From: Carya illinoinensis
Taxonomy: Eukaryota > Streptophyta > Magnoliopsida > Fagales > Juglandaceae
Assembly: GCF_018687715.1 (NCBI RefSeq)
Contig: NC_056760.1
Coordinates: 36,160,001-36,224,000, forward strand
Direction: 5' to 3'
Length of the DNA: 64,000 bases
In this document: positions 10,430 to 22,248 of the stretch, one piece after another
How positions within the stretch are numbered: the stretch's first letter is position 1
Layout of the letters: every line of letters begins with the position of its first letter
Position numbers and translations under genes: made by a program
The notes under the pieces: generated by a model
What the model saw: the letters and a program-made list of their open reading frames with translations, nothing else
What the model was told of the DNA's origin: nothing
Database searches by the model: none

Positions 10430-12030
10430 TTGATGTGTCCTTTTGGAGAGGTTGTTACTTCTAATGGTATAAAGATATTGTGTCATTGACTCTTTTGGGT
10501 TTAGTAGTTTTCCCTCCTGGTATAAAAACATTTGCATCATAGATATATTTACTTATAAAATGATCTCGGAAAACATTTTCTTTATTTTTCTGTGCTGTGC
10601 TAAGTTTGGAGAATTGACTTGAATCCATGTAAATTTGTTGATTGGATCTGTGGCATGGTGGTTTTAGGAAGTTATTGGCTGAGAGTTCAGCTCTTTCCAG
10701 TCTTGGATTGTTTCAGGAATGGTGGTGGACAAGATGTAGGAGTCTTTGGCTATTAAATGTAATGATTTCTGATTTTGCGGTATTTTTTCTTGAGTTCTTA
10801 AAGTGGATTATTTTCTATGCATGCCATTCTAGTTTTTCAAATTATGGGATCTAGTTATTATTGTAGAAAATGAGATTATTATTGCCCTCCTCCACTTTGC
10901 AAAGGTGGAGATAGTTTCTTGGATTTGGGTGTGACATTTTGATTATAGTGAATGCCAATAATTGTTTTGAATTAAAGGTTTTGGACAGGAAAGAAAAAAC
11001 ATCTTTTTGAATGCTTTTTGCAGTTGAATTTTATACAATGCAATGGACTAAGCTCACTAGTAGGATATCAGACCATGTTCTTAAGCATTTTATCATGTCA
11101 TTACAATCTCTTCATCCATCTTGTTAATTAACCTATTGGTTCTCAATTCAACCAATTTTTGTATTTTCTGTTTAGACATGTTATTTCCACAATTTTTTTC
11201 ACAACTAGGAAAACATTTCTTGCACGTTACACTACTGCTAGTATGTATGTGTGTATATATATGGTAACCTTTTATGTGATGCTAGATATATATGTATAGT
11301 AACCTTGTATGTGATGCTACGCTGCCTTTCTCTTGCTTGCCACTGATATCTATCTATATGGTGACCTTGTATGTGATGCTACGCTGGAGGCAAAAAGGTA
11401 ATGCTAGATTTGGACTTTCATTTCTTCCCTTTGGCTTTAAAACGATGCTGTCTATTACAATGTGGCCTGAATTGTTTTTGAATGTCTCTGTCATTTCAGT
11501 ATCAGTTGCAATGTCTTAATCCAATTATTATTTGGCAGCACTTCTTTGCATCTTTTCTATCCCGTGATGAAGCTTTCAAGCTCATAAATGATGGATGGTT
11601 GAATCATAGTAATGGTGTCAAAGGAACTACAAAATAGCAGGTGTTGAATAATAACTTCGTTTATTATGGTGACTAACATGAGTTTTTAATTTTTTTGCTG
11701 CATCAACTGCTGCCTCATTTCTCCGACGGCAGACATTTTTAAGTTTGGAAGAAATTTCCATAACAAAGGTACTATCTGTTGTTTTTTTATTCTATATTTT
11801 GGTTCACTTATTGAATCTAAATCCTTAATTATAACTCTTTGCAGATGCCTTCACACTGCCTTCACAATGCCTTCACCTGATTTTAACAATGAGGTTTTAC
11901 AAACAGGTCTAGACATCAGAAGTTGCTTTATGAAATTTTTTAGCATCTTAAATTTACAGGGGAGGGTTTGGCATCTGATTCACTTCAAGAACGACTGGAT
12001 TTATTTGGGGATACAACAAACTTGAGGAGA
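10430..12030 (+). repeat. Segmental duplication block A, copy 1
   Basis: Collinear with 38095-39545, and its first part with 63930-64000. Shared landmarks are the start 'ctaatggtataaaga', 'ggatctgtggcatggtgg', 'gaattttatacaatgcaatg' and the GRAM exon near 11538. Copies differ by small indels. The unit looks like introns and a few exons of a GRAM-domain gene rather than a transposon. Confidence 0.75.
11538..11637 (+). pseudogene. GRAM-domain protein, exon remnant
   Basis: After a plausible acceptor (ttggcag) the frame reads HFFASFLSRDEAFKLINDGW, matching the end of GRAM domains in plant C2/GRAM or VASt-type membrane-contact proteins ('SF.SRD.A...I.DGW'). It continues NHSNGVKGTTK and then hits a stop at 11635-11637. 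Other short exon-like pieces lie nearby (about 11021-11090, 11846-12000), but no complete gene model can be built. The copy at 39138-39215 has lost bases within SRDEA. The exact GRAM subfamily was not determined. Confidence 0.55.
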
Positions 12031-13239
12031 AAAAGGTTAAAAAAGCAATATTTTGGGTTTTAATCTCTCCCCTTAATTTTTATTTTTCCATTATTTCTTG
12101 CTCTGTCTCCCTCACTGATTGGTTCTTCTACTCTTCCATCCTGTTCGAGGAAAGCAAGCTACTGAACCAATGACCTGAAAATAACTAATTAACAAATATT
12201 TTATACTTCTTGGAATATGCTTATTATATTTTTTGGGTTTTAATTATAGAATATTTGACTAATATTATTTTTCTTTTGCATGTAGATCTACATTTTGGCT
12301 GGCAGAGAATCTCTGCTCAATGTGAGCCAAACTTTTAACTCACCCATGGCTCTTGCTTTTACATGTTAATTTTGTAGCAACCCTTCCCCATAGGGTTAGG
12401 AATGTTACTTCCATTACTTTACTTCACGTCAGGTGTTAAGAAATGCCATAATTCTTATTAAACTAGTTTTCTTAATGTATCATATGTTACAAAACCAAAA
12501 TAATTAATACAATGTCCTTTATATAGTCATAACAGATGGAAGCATATCCTAAATACTGTGTAGGATTCTTATTAAGGCATGATTAAGTCAAGCTTTCGAA
12601 AACTAGTTTTTGCTCTATAACTTGTTCTAGCCTGCTGACCCAATCCCCATCACCATCAATACATGGGATGTCTAAAACACCCTTTGTACTGGTCATTATT
12701 TTACCATTGTGTCCATTTCATAATCATATAACATCTTTTCTCACCTCTTTGGTTTCACTTTCAGCTCGAACTTATAGGTATCACAAGGTATGCATTATTT
12801 GGATCTTCTCTTCTATTGTTGTGTTTGGACATTTGGGAGCTTGTGTTTATTGCCTTGACTTTACACTAATGAGCTAAAAAAGAATGCATAGTAAACTAGT
12901 AATGAACATCAATTTGGATTTCTATTATAACTTGACTTTTCCAGTGGTTTGGAAATCCACTTTGAACATATAGTGTATTGTGCGTTGCTTTGTCTCTTTA
13001 TTTCTCATAATAGTTCATTTTTTGCAACATGCAAGCATATGGTACCTACTCTGCAATTGATGGGTGTAGTTAGAAGTCAATTTGTTTCAGTTTCTTATTA
13101 AAAAAAAAAAAAAATTGTTTTAATTTCTTGCTTGTGCAATTGCTTTTTTGAGCAAGAACCTATAATTTGATTTGGATGTGTATTATATTTCTTATGTGGT
13201 CTGTTCTAGTGCAAATTTGTTTTTTATATTTTTTTAAAA

Positions 13240-13424
13240 TTTTTTCCCGCGAGTACACTTGTCCCGAAATTATTTTTTTGCCATTTAAGACTATTTTTGG
13301 CGATTAGTTATCGACAAAAGCGACAACCCATTGGCGACTCAAAATTGCCGAAAATGTGTAATTTCAGCGATATTTACTAGTATTTCCAGAGAAAGGCTCA
13401 CCGGAAATTGAGATTTTTCTTTTA
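13240..13424. mobile_element. CACTA-like terminal remnant next to the LRR fragment
   Basis: The stretch has the short alternating 'gcgac/ggcga/gccgaaa' motifs typical of CACTA subterminal regions and ends 'tttttcttttagtg', a degraded form of the CACTACAAGAAAA terminus. The equivalent point in block D copy 2 (29345) ends in intact 'tttttcttgtagtg'. The opposite terminus was not found. The LRR frame starts directly after it, so the element truncated the 5' side of the LRR fragment. Confidence 0.5.
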
Positions 13425-13909
13425 GTGTTAAACCTTTATTTGAACATGCTCGTCAGTCCAATCTCTACCGCCCTGGGCCATTTAACTAATTTGGAATCTT
13501 TACACTTTAGTTGGAATAAAATCAATGGATCCATTCCTCCCGAAATAGGGATGTTGAAATATTTGACCTATTTAGACTTTTGTTCGAACATGCTCGTCGG
13601 TCCAATCCCTACCACTCTGGGCCATTTAACTAATTTGGAATTTTAAGACCTTAGTGTAAACTATTTAAATAGAAACATTGTCTATAACCACGATAGCTTT
13701 TATTTGCTGAGACACGTTAACCTTAGTCATAACTTTATTAGTGGAGAAATACCCATTGCATTTGGGATTATAGTCTGTCTATCGATCTTGGATCTTAGCT
13801 ACAACAATCTTACGTGCAATATTCACCCTTCTCTTATTTTTATACAAGTAATCAACTTGTCACACAAATCCTTGAAGGGTCGAATCCCAGAAGGTAAGGT
13901 TAACAAATG
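13425..13909 (+). pseudogene. LRR receptor fragment (ectodomain only)
   Basis: About six leucine-rich repeats of the same subfamily as kinase copy 3: NKINGSIPPEIGML and NMLVGPIPTTLGHLT repeats, a stop at 13645, then in the same frame after a short degenerate gap VNLSHNFISGEIP, LDLSYNNLTCNI and INLSHKSLKGRIPEG. It ends at a stop at 13908. It lacks the signal peptide, the Cys cap, the membrane span and the kinase. Its 5' side abuts a CACTA-like terminus, suggesting a transposon-bounded fragment. Confidence 0.75.
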
Positions 13910-15995
13910 ATTAATGCTTTAGGATGAGGAAAATAATGTTTTATTTTCTTTTTACTCTGACGTAACTGTTTTATGTATGCTTAAAGGTAAGGTTTTTCTT
14001 AAAGACTAATGATGTTAACTGAAAACACTTTGTTTATATTATGTTTAGTGCATGATGTGGTTCTTACCTAGTATTCGACTTATTTTAGTTGTTTTTATAT
14101 TTTTATACCCCAGGTGACAAAAGGTTTTGAGGATACAGTAGGTAAGAATGTTCTCCAGGAAGGTGAAATTGATAATTAGACTTGTGGCATTGAGAGAGGA
14201 TTTGGATTTTATCTTTAAGATTCAATGAATTCTTTTTTGGCGATGTGTAGAACATGACAAACTATTTTCTTTCCGTAAGTGCAACTGAATAATTCGTAGT
14301 GGACATTTACCATCATCAACGGCAAGTCTGCTTGAAGTCCCATCCTTAGAGAGCACTCATATGTTTAGCATCCCTAAAAGTGCGCCTCCCGAGACTCATT
14401 TCAGGAGGCACTACAGTTATATCTTACTGAAAAGAAAACCAACAGTTTATTCCTGTATATCTTACGAGTTAAACTACATATTAGCCACTGTAGCGCAACT
14501 AGAAATCCTAAACAATTATCTCGTCTGAGTGCTCTCTACCAATTGCATACCATAGTTTATGGTATATTTTCTTTATATAGGAGAGATATAAATGCATCTT
14601 TGAATTCATTTGATTTTGACAAACCGAATAGCGTTCTCCCTCTCTTTTAATTGGTGGGTTGGGGAAAACTTTTGGCATGACTGTTGTGCCGGTTGTCTCC
14701 TTTTGTGAAAACTGAGGTGATGCTGCGTGCCATTTTACAAATTTAAAGGTATTGTAAATAGCTTTAAAATTATGTCAAACAATGGAATTGAATTGGAGAC
14801 CTTCGTTTCATGGTGGTTGCAAGTTCATTTGGACTTGTGATTAGTTTTAAGTTGGTACTCATGCTCCATTTGTGTGCTTGCTAAAATATAATGACCTGTA
14901 TCGTTGGGTGGCTTACAAAGTACTTACACTACTTTGGATTGGTTGATCTTAGTCTCTGCTCATGGCTTAAAAATAAGAAGGGGGAAAGGAAAGGAAATTT
15001 GTTGTATGGATATAGATATAGACACATAGTGACAACAGCAATATCAGCAAGATCTAAAACATGATCAGCATCTACTTCCCAGCGAGTAAACTATGTAATT
15101 GCATTCCTTCCTAGATGAACCCAAGTGGATAAGTATTTTGTTGACTTGAATGTTTGGGTAACAATTAATTGAGTTCTTTTAAGATGAAACGTCTAAATCT
15201 ACTTCGATCTGGACAAAGGAAGGTGAAGGTCCTATTTTAGGATGCAGATTTGTCATCCATACATGTTCACAGATTGGTTAAATTGATAGGATTTTTAAGT
15301 TTGGGTTTCAGTACAAGCCAACAAAGCTAATTAAGTGAAACTCCTGCAATAATAATATCACAATTTCCCCTTCAAATTAACTCCACAAATGAAATCATAG
15401 TTAGATGTTTTACCAAACTTCATGACTTCAAACCTATTTTTTAGCTTGTTCTATGGCCCACCAACCAAAATGGCCATGAAAGGTTGAGTAATCTCTACAG
15501 ACTCGATATGTACTTTGTATTTAAAATAGTCGGATGAGTTGCATCGTCTTTGCCTTTTTCTATTTTCTTGGCAGTTGGTTAAATTCTACATCACCTGAAG
15601 AAATGCCTCTGTTTAAGCAACGTCTAGTATCTTGGAATTAAATCAGATTCCAAAAAGGAATAGTACAGCCCCAGATAAGCATAGTACATTGATAGTACAC
15701 AAATTTTATTTGTGGTAAAGCGTGTAAAACACTAGTGATTCACGGGATCCCCTTGGGGTGATCCACCCTGAAGAATGCCTCCCTTTACCATTTTTTAAGT
15801 TTTTATTTTTAATTTTTGTTTTTGAATTATTATTGGAAATTATTGGATTGCTTCTAGCTATTTGATTAAAAATGGAAGACCCCACTCACATGCATGCATG
15901 TACTAAGAGGTGATTTTTGAGTAGTTCTGTAAGATGGGTATTGCGGCTTAGGGCATGGAGAAAAAACATTATTCTTTGAACCTGAGTTCAGAGGC

Positions 15996-16310
15996 ATGGA
16001 GAGGAAATATTGTTCTTCGGTTTCTACTATTTTAGTCTTATCATGCTTCTACTTTCATCTTTGTGTGCTTCTAATTGAACTGCTTGAGCGAAAGCAAATG
16101 GTCTTGGTGAAAGCATGTGTACTTGAAGGAACTTCAAGAAACAGAGTTATATACTGCAAGCACTTATTCAAATTATAGTGCTCTTGGGAATCTGGCACAG
16201 ATTGAAGTAGCCATCAAAGGAGGCTTTGATGTGAAATGAAATGAAGATACTGCAGCTTGTTGTGCTTGCACTGAGTCTAAGGGAGTTTGTGGTTATGACG
16301 TGATCAGTAA
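15996..16310 (+). pseudogene. LRK10L-like receptor, signal peptide plus WAK-associated domain piece
   Basis: MERKYCSSVSTILVLSCFYF is a good signal peptide. A frame change later (about 16165-16310) the sequence reads YSALGNLAQIEVAIKGGFDV, then a stop where the sister copy has Trp, then a Cys-rich ACCACTESKGVCGYDVIS-like segment. That Cys pattern is the WAK_assoc domain of LRK10L receptor-like kinases. The galacturonan-binding N-terminal domain expected between the two parts is missing, as are the membrane span and kinase. The sister fragment is at 30396-30712. Confidence 0.65.
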
Positions 16311-16314
16311 AAAT

Positions 16315-16394
16315 AGATGGAAACAATTTATACATGCAGTGGCAGGATTACAGTAGATGGAAACAATTTATACATGCAGTGGCAGGATTACAGT
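16315..16394 (+). repeat. Two tandem copies of a 40-bp unit
   Basis: The unit starts 'agatggaaacaatttataca' and is present twice, identically, followed by the start of a third. Block D copy 2 has one unit (from about 30717), so the duplication occurred after the blocks separated. Confidence 0.85.
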
Positions 16395-16577
16395 AGATGG
16401 AAACAATCTAGGAGATAGCATGAAATGTGTCTTTTTCTTAGTCAATCGAGTTTAGTTGAATTGTTGAGTATACTAAATACCAGGAGAACCATCACTGCCA
16501 CTGGCATTTTAATTAGTATATGACATGCTTTATGATTCGGATTGTTGGAGCAAAACTTTGCTGAAAATACATAAATT

Positions 16578-16579
<2 letters not shown>

Positions 16580-16637
<58 letters not shown>
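16580..16637. repeat. (CT)n microsatellite
   Basis: About 29 uninterrupted CT units. A longer tract occupies the homologous position in block D copy 2 (30927-30999). Reverse-strand Arg-Glu frames here are artefacts. Confidence 0.95.
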
Positions 16638-16640
<3 letters not shown>

Positions 16641-16740
16641 TTAACTTTAATTTTTCTTATGCATGCTTCCCCGCTATATAACTAGTTATGTCAGTGCCAA
16701 TATGGATCTCTTAATATATCTTACGTTGCTTTTTATCATA

Positions 16741-17200
16741 CCAAATGCTTGCTTGGTTAGGCAAAAATAAAAATAAAAAATGTTATAGGAAAAGGCTGAA
16801 AGCAGTTCAAGAAAAAGTAAAATGAAGCATCACTATCGCTTATTCTTTACCTTTTTCCAAAACGTAAGGTTGGGTGAGAAATCAGAAAAGTCTGTACATC
16901 AATCGAAGTCTTTGACGAGGTCAGTGCATAAAGTCTTTTCTACTTGGTAGCTTGGAACAAAAGCTCGTCGACAAGTGATCAAAACTAAAAAGTAAAGACT
17001 AAAGACTATGTTACCTTGACTTTAACAATTAAGATGTGGAAATTTTGATTCCCTAGCTCCAGACCAAACAATATGTGAAGCAATAATTTTTCCAATCATG
17101 CTATGACGTTTCTTGTCCAATCTTCTCAACTAATTAAATGTTATTATTGGTTATATGAATATATTATTGACACAAAAATATTAACAAAATAATATTACTA
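16741..17200 (+). repeat. Orphan receptor-kinase upstream region
   Basis: This is similar to the region upstream of kinase copy 4 (53646-53920) and in part to that upstream of copy 2 (19441-19570). Shared phrases are 'aaatgcttgctt', 'gaagcatcacta', 'cttggaacaaaagctcg', 'acaagtgatca' and 'ccaaacaata'. No gene follows before the CACTA element at 17257, so it is a promoter-region duplicate without its coding part. Confidence 0.55.
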
Positions 17201-17256
17201 TAACTTAATCAATTTAATTGGAGTTATAAAATTACAAATCATTCACGATCCATCCT

Positions 17257-18267
17257 CACTACAAGAAAATACGTCTTTTTCACCACCACGTATAGTCGCA
17301 AATAACCTCAAAAAACGCTGGTAATAATTATTCGCAACGTTTTTTACAACGCCGGCTGTTAGTCGCAATTGTATACTCACTTATAAATTAATCCGACGAT
17401 AGACCAAAAACGCTGAAACTAATCCATTATTTACAGCGTTTTCTCACGTTGCAAAAAATCAAAAAAACGCTGGTAATATCAGTCTGCCTATGGCCATAAA
17501 ACGCTGAGAAAAAAAAATGCAGCGTAGCTTCAATGTCGCAAATAATACTAAAATCGCTGCAAATTAACTGGACTCTTGCAGCGCTGTCGAACAACGCTGC
17601 TACTATCAGTACACTATTAACAGCGTTTGAAAATTACGTTGTAAATAGGTTTTTTAATAGCGCTATAAAACGCTGCAAAAGACAACTAGAACGCTACAAA
17701 TATCCTTGTTTCTTTGTAGCGTTTTAATATAACGTTGAGAATATATTTTTAGCAGCGTTTGTAACGCTGCAAAATCTAATAACATTTCCGTTACAAATTA
17801 GTCCCAGTGGGATGTAAAACGCTGCAAATAACATTCATAAACCAAATTTTTTTTCACAGCACCTCATTCAACGCCACGAATGACCTTGTTTTTAGACATA
17901 CCCAGTACGTAATTGTTACGTACTGTTTGGTACCTAATTCAATCCAACTCAGGTACTGTGGTCTGCGAAATGTTGGGGCGGGGGGTGGGGGGTAATTAAA
18001 ATGTATTTACTACTTTGGCGCCCAGCTTCATCCCGACGTAGCTCTGCGCGCCACAACAAGTCCATTTCTTATTGCAGCGCCATTAATTGCCACTATTACT
18101 ATAAAACTCACTGTAAAAAAAATTTTCAGTGCCCTCCTCTCGGACATGTAATAAATGTGCTTAAATATTTGTAGCGATGTGAAAAACGCTGCAAATAATA
18201 CCCATTTGCAGCGTGTTTATTTTCAGTAGTTCAAAAAACGCTGCGACAAGTGTATTTTCTTGTAGTG
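17257..18267. mobile_element. Non-autonomous CACTA element with 3-bp target duplication
   Basis: The element is 1,011 bp. It begins CACTACAAGAAAAT and ends with the exact inverse ATTTTCTTGTAGTG, flanked by CCT at 17254-17256 and 18268-18270. A 3-bp duplication and CACTA ends are diagnostic of the CACTA (CMC) superfamily. Many copies of an 'aacgctgcaaa'-type motif in both orientations fill the interior (for example near 17400, 17460, 17580, 17690, 17770, 18185, 18235), as in transposase-binding subterminal repeats. No transposase is encoded. Confidence 0.9.
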
Positions 18268-18854
18268 CCTATACCGTCATAAAACTTTTATAGGAAAATG
18301 ATATAAAATATACATAAAATCTTTGATTTTAAATGCATTTCATTGAAATTAATACTCACAAAGTTTAAAATATAAAATAATTAAAAACTATACAATTAAT
18401 ACATGAATATTAGTCAATGAGTCGTCAATTTCTAGGAAATCAATTAATAAAAGCTATATATGTAGGATAAATATTCATTCCATGGAAATTTCTGGAAAGA
18501 TTTATTAAAATATTATTTCACAAGAAAAGTATTGAGTGTCGATTTCAAAGAAATAAATGTATGTATTGCCTATTAGCTTTTGAAAGGAAATTTCTATGGA
18601 TGGGACGGAGTACTTTTGATTCCAGAGACCAAATAATTAATACTTCAATTAATAATTTTTTCAATAGCTCTCTATTTCATTATCAAGAATAAATACGGAT
18701 TTATGTTAAAAAAATTAATTTTTTAATAATAAATATTACTCATTTTTAAAATAATCATATAACTCTTACACGTTCACAATTATATATAGCATTATTTTTG
18801 AGGTTATTTCCGTCCTCACAATGTATTGTCCTATCTGTTCAGTTACTACACCGA

Positions 18855-19045
18855 CGATAGTTGGTGGTGGTGTTCATGTCCAACTACGATAATTTATTGT
18901 TGGTGATGTTGATATCGTCGGTGGTGTTATTCATCTCCAAGTAAGATAATAAATTACACTGACGATAGGCGGTGGAGAACTTATTACACCGACAATATAT
19001 AGTCGGTGATGTTGATATCGTCGGTGGTGTTGTTCATCTCCAGTT
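18855..19045. repeat. Two tandem imperfect units of about 100 bp, GGTGGTGTT-rich
   Basis: The phrase 'gatgttgatatcgtcggtgg' followed by 'tgtt.ttcatctcca' occurs at about 18905 and 19009. Both are preceded by 'acaccgac.ata.t' lead-ins, and an inverse 'accgacgata' appears at 18850. The repeated palindrome-like pieces suggest a degraded transposon end. No coding sequence. Confidence 0.6.
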
Positions 19046-19725
19046 GACCAAGACTTGAACAATGACTTCCCAGCAGACAACCATTCGAAGTTGTGGATAG
19101 TGCTTCATCTTTTTTATAAAAATAAAAAATAAAAAAAATTAAATATCTATTTCGTAATCATATACATGTTTGGTTTCACTTTCAGCTCAAATATGGTTAA
19201 AAGTAAATAGCAGAATAACTAAAGCTTTCAAAATAATACTTTTATACATAATCCTTTAAATATATTTTCTGTAAAAATGAAAAACCTATTAACATCTTAT
19301 AATAGATAAGGGATCAAAAGAAAAAAGAAAGAGAAAAATGATACCCGCTGAAAACAATCAAACAAACGTGAGTCACCTGAACCTTGTTATTTTATTTTAT
19401 TTTATTTACTTTCTTTTTAATATATCTTACTTTCATTTATTTTCCATCGAAGTCTTAGACGGGTTGGGTCAGTGCGAAATTCTTTTTTTATCGACAAGTG
19501 ATTGATTAGAACTAAAAAGTAAAGACCAAACAATACGTCGAGACTCTGTTTCTTGCCCAATCTTTTCATATACACAAGTCAATGAGTCGTCGCATGCATT
19601 ATTAACATACACAAGTCTTGAGTTGAGGGTCCATTTCTAGGAAATTAATATATAACTGTATTGGCTTTTAAAAGGAAATTTTCCGGATGATTCATTCAAT
19701 TATATTAGTCTTCAGTATCTTTTCT

Positions 19726-19735
19726 TATATATAAA
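19726..19735 (+). promoter_or_regulatory. Candidate TATA box of kinase copy 2
   Basis: TATATATAAA lies 65 bp before the ATG at 19801. The same motif sits in the homologous leader of kinase copy 4 (about 53983-53993). Conservation of the leader between copies supports, but does not prove, a promoter role. Confidence 0.4.
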
Positions 19736-19800
19736 TCTAACGTACGTCTAGATTAGTCGTCATGAACATATGTAATACTAATCGGTCATTACTCATAAAA

Positions 19801-22002
19801 ATGGCAGCCTCTTCCCTTTCCATTTCCAATGTACCGATAGTAGCATGGGCTATCTGGATCTTTTTATGCAGAAACTGTTTGGATAATGCACTTCATCAGC
19901 TTGTTAATGTTGCTGCAGAATCTGGTAGCGTTTACAAAGCTGAATTACCAAGTGGAAATGTGGTTGCCTTAAAGAAACTTCATCAGAGAGAGGTTGAGAA
20001 TCCCGTTTTCTGTAAGAGTTTTATAAATGAGATGAGGGTGTTAATAGAGATTCGACATCGAAATATTGTGAAGCTGCATGGGTTCTGTGTACATAAAAGA
20101 TGCAGATTTTTAATTTATGAGTACATGGAAAGGGGAAGCCTATTTTGTGTTCTAAGAAATGTTGATGAAGCTATGGAACTGGATTGGAGCAAGAGGGTAA
20201 ACATCATCAAAGGCACAGCACACGCCTTATCTTACATGCATCATGAATGCATCCCAGCAATTGTTCATAGAGATATATCAAGCAACAATATTTTGCTGAA
20301 TTTTGAATTGCAAGTTTTTGTCTCTGACTTTGGAACTGCTAAACTTCTTGATCCCAACTCCTCCAATCAAACATTGGTTGCTGGCACTTATGGCTACATT
20401 GCCCCAGGTAAATTGTTAACTGTTTATTTCTACCACAACAATGTCATTTAAATTATTTAATTAAGAATATTGAATATAATTCTTCCATTAGTCATGTATC
20501 TAAACAATTTTCAAGTTTATTTTTCTTTACTGTTCTTTTTCTTCTTTTGTCAAATTTACAATTTACAAATTCGTTATCACCAATTAAGCTAAAAGGATGT
20601 TAAGTTGATAAAACTAAAAAAGACATATAATATAATCTAAAATCCCAATAATCTGAAATTTTAAATTTAATTAGATATTTTTGTTCTTCATTTAAATGTT
20701 TAGCATAATCGCATATATTATTTAATAATAATACATTTGGAGAGTTGATAATGAGACTATATAGGAATAGTTTGCAATTAGCAATAATATAATAATATAT
20801 ATAGTAGCTTCCTATAATGAAAGTTTCATGATTTAGCATTTTTTTTCAAATTTATAATTTTTTTAGATTCAAATTATATCCTCTAAGCAAAAAAAAATTA
20901 AAAAATTAAAAAATAAATAGTTGACGCTAGAACTCATTTTTGTGAACTTTATTTATTTTTCATAATATTATATAATGAAGTTGTCACGCCTTTGTAGTCT
21001 TTATCTTTAAAAGACTTATATTTTAAAAACTAAAGATTATTATCACTAACTTGATTAAATATTATTCTTCATTCAATATTTTATTGTTAAATTAGAATTA
21101 TCAAATTAATTAGATGCATTACTGTTCATTTAATAAGCTTAACTGAATTCTATATTATTTCATTTTTATATAATAATATAATTGGAGTGTTGACGTCACA
21201 TTACAAATAGAAATTAGATATTTAAATAATATGGCCATTTTCATTTAATAATATGACTTCCTAAAAAAATAATAAATTTAATTAGATATATTATTTTCAA
21301 TTTTTAAATCCAATCTATATTTATAGTGGAGTGGTTGAGAACTTGAGGGCGTGGCTTCATAAGAGTAAAAAGTTATGCTTTGAAGGTTATATAGAGCATA
21401 TAGTTTAAATAAAATTAATAAATATAGATACATTCGGTTCTTTTCAGTGCCGCCTATAAATTCCAAGATTAATATGAGAAGTCATGTTGAACAAATGGCT
21501 CAAAAAATACTACTGACCATTATTGTTTGTATGGAATCCTGCTCAATTGCAAACACTCATTTTAAAAGGCATTCACCTTATTTAGTTGTTCTCATCATTT
21601 TTTTCTTCATCTACAGAGTTTGTCTACACAATGACAGTTACTGAAAAATGTGATGTATATAGCTTTGGAGTGGTGGCACTAGAAGTATTAATGGGAAGGC
21701 ATCCAGGAGAACTCTTATCCTCATTATCATCATCATCATCTCAAAACATGATGCTAAATGAAATATTAGACCAACGCTTGCCACCTCCAAATCGTCTAAT
21801 TGGACAGGATATTTTGCTCGTTGCTACAATAGCATTTGCATGCCTTCACACTCAGCCAAAGTCTCGGCCTACAATGAAATGTGTGTCACAAGAATTTCTC
21901 TCTCGCAAAAAGCCGAATGTCATACCCTTGACTACCGTTTCACTCCCGCAATTGAGGAAACAAGCAACATATATGGTTGGATCAGGATTTGCTTATTGTT
22001 AG
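19801..22002 (+). CDS. Receptor kinase copy 2: signal peptide fused to a kinase domain, LRRs lost
   Basis: Two exons, 19801-20407 and 21617-22002, join at GCCCCAG/AGTTTG to give 330 residues without a stop. Residues 1-30 are the hydrophobic signal peptide of the receptor family ([20 protein letters not shown]). At about residue 41 it passes straight into the kinase domain at [12 protein letters not shown]. The LRR ectodomain, membrane span, juxtamembrane region and first half of the Gly-rich loop (IGTGGYG in copy 3) are absent. Still present are the ATP-binding Lys58, Glu77, HRD Asp158, DFG Asp176 and the C-lobe. The loss of the Gly-loop makes catalysis doubtful. An upstream in-frame ATG at 19762 would spoil the signal peptide. 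It converges on PRXL2 copy 2. Related to Arabidopsis MIK2-type kinases; probably a decayed gene whose frame survives. Confidence 0.65.
20408..21616 (+). other. Kinase intron, AT-rich, conserved between copies
   Basis: This GT..AG intron of 1,209 bp is closely similar to those of copy 3 (42138-43288) and copy 4 (55531-56406). All interrupt the kinase at the same place, after GTYGYIAP within the activation segment. The copies share an oddly conserved AT-rich body, which indicates recent duplication rather than constraint. Confidence 0.75.
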
Positions 22003-22248
22003 GGTGTTTTGTGTGTTGTCAATGTATCGTTTACATTTCTTAGTCTTTTTTCAAGAAAAATATTATTTGTAATCATTCAGCCAAATCACCCCATAAACCT
22101 AAAGTACTCACTTTTCATGGTTGGAAGCTGCTGAAAATTGAAATAGAATGGGGTCGGTGTGTTTGTATGAGATAAGTGTGAAAATATAAAGTAGAAGTGA
22201 ATTAAGTAAAATCTCATAGAGAATTTCAGCAGATTCATCATTTCTTCT

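Larger units (their letters stand above)
12128..16660 (+). repeat. Segmental duplication block D, copy 1 (longer version)
   Basis: Collinear with 28114-31025. Shared landmarks are 'catcctgttc.aggaaagc', 'ttttggctggcagagaatct', an LRR fragment, an LRK10L-like fragment and a terminal (CT)n tract. This copy retains about 1.2 kb (13640-14825) and about 0.35 kb (14965-15317) that the other lacks. Most of it (14000-15900) has no recognisable coding content. Confidence 0.8.

Noticed and set aside
16442..16639. - strand frame starting with an Arg-Glu repeat
   Set aside because: It is the translation of the (CT)n microsatellite.
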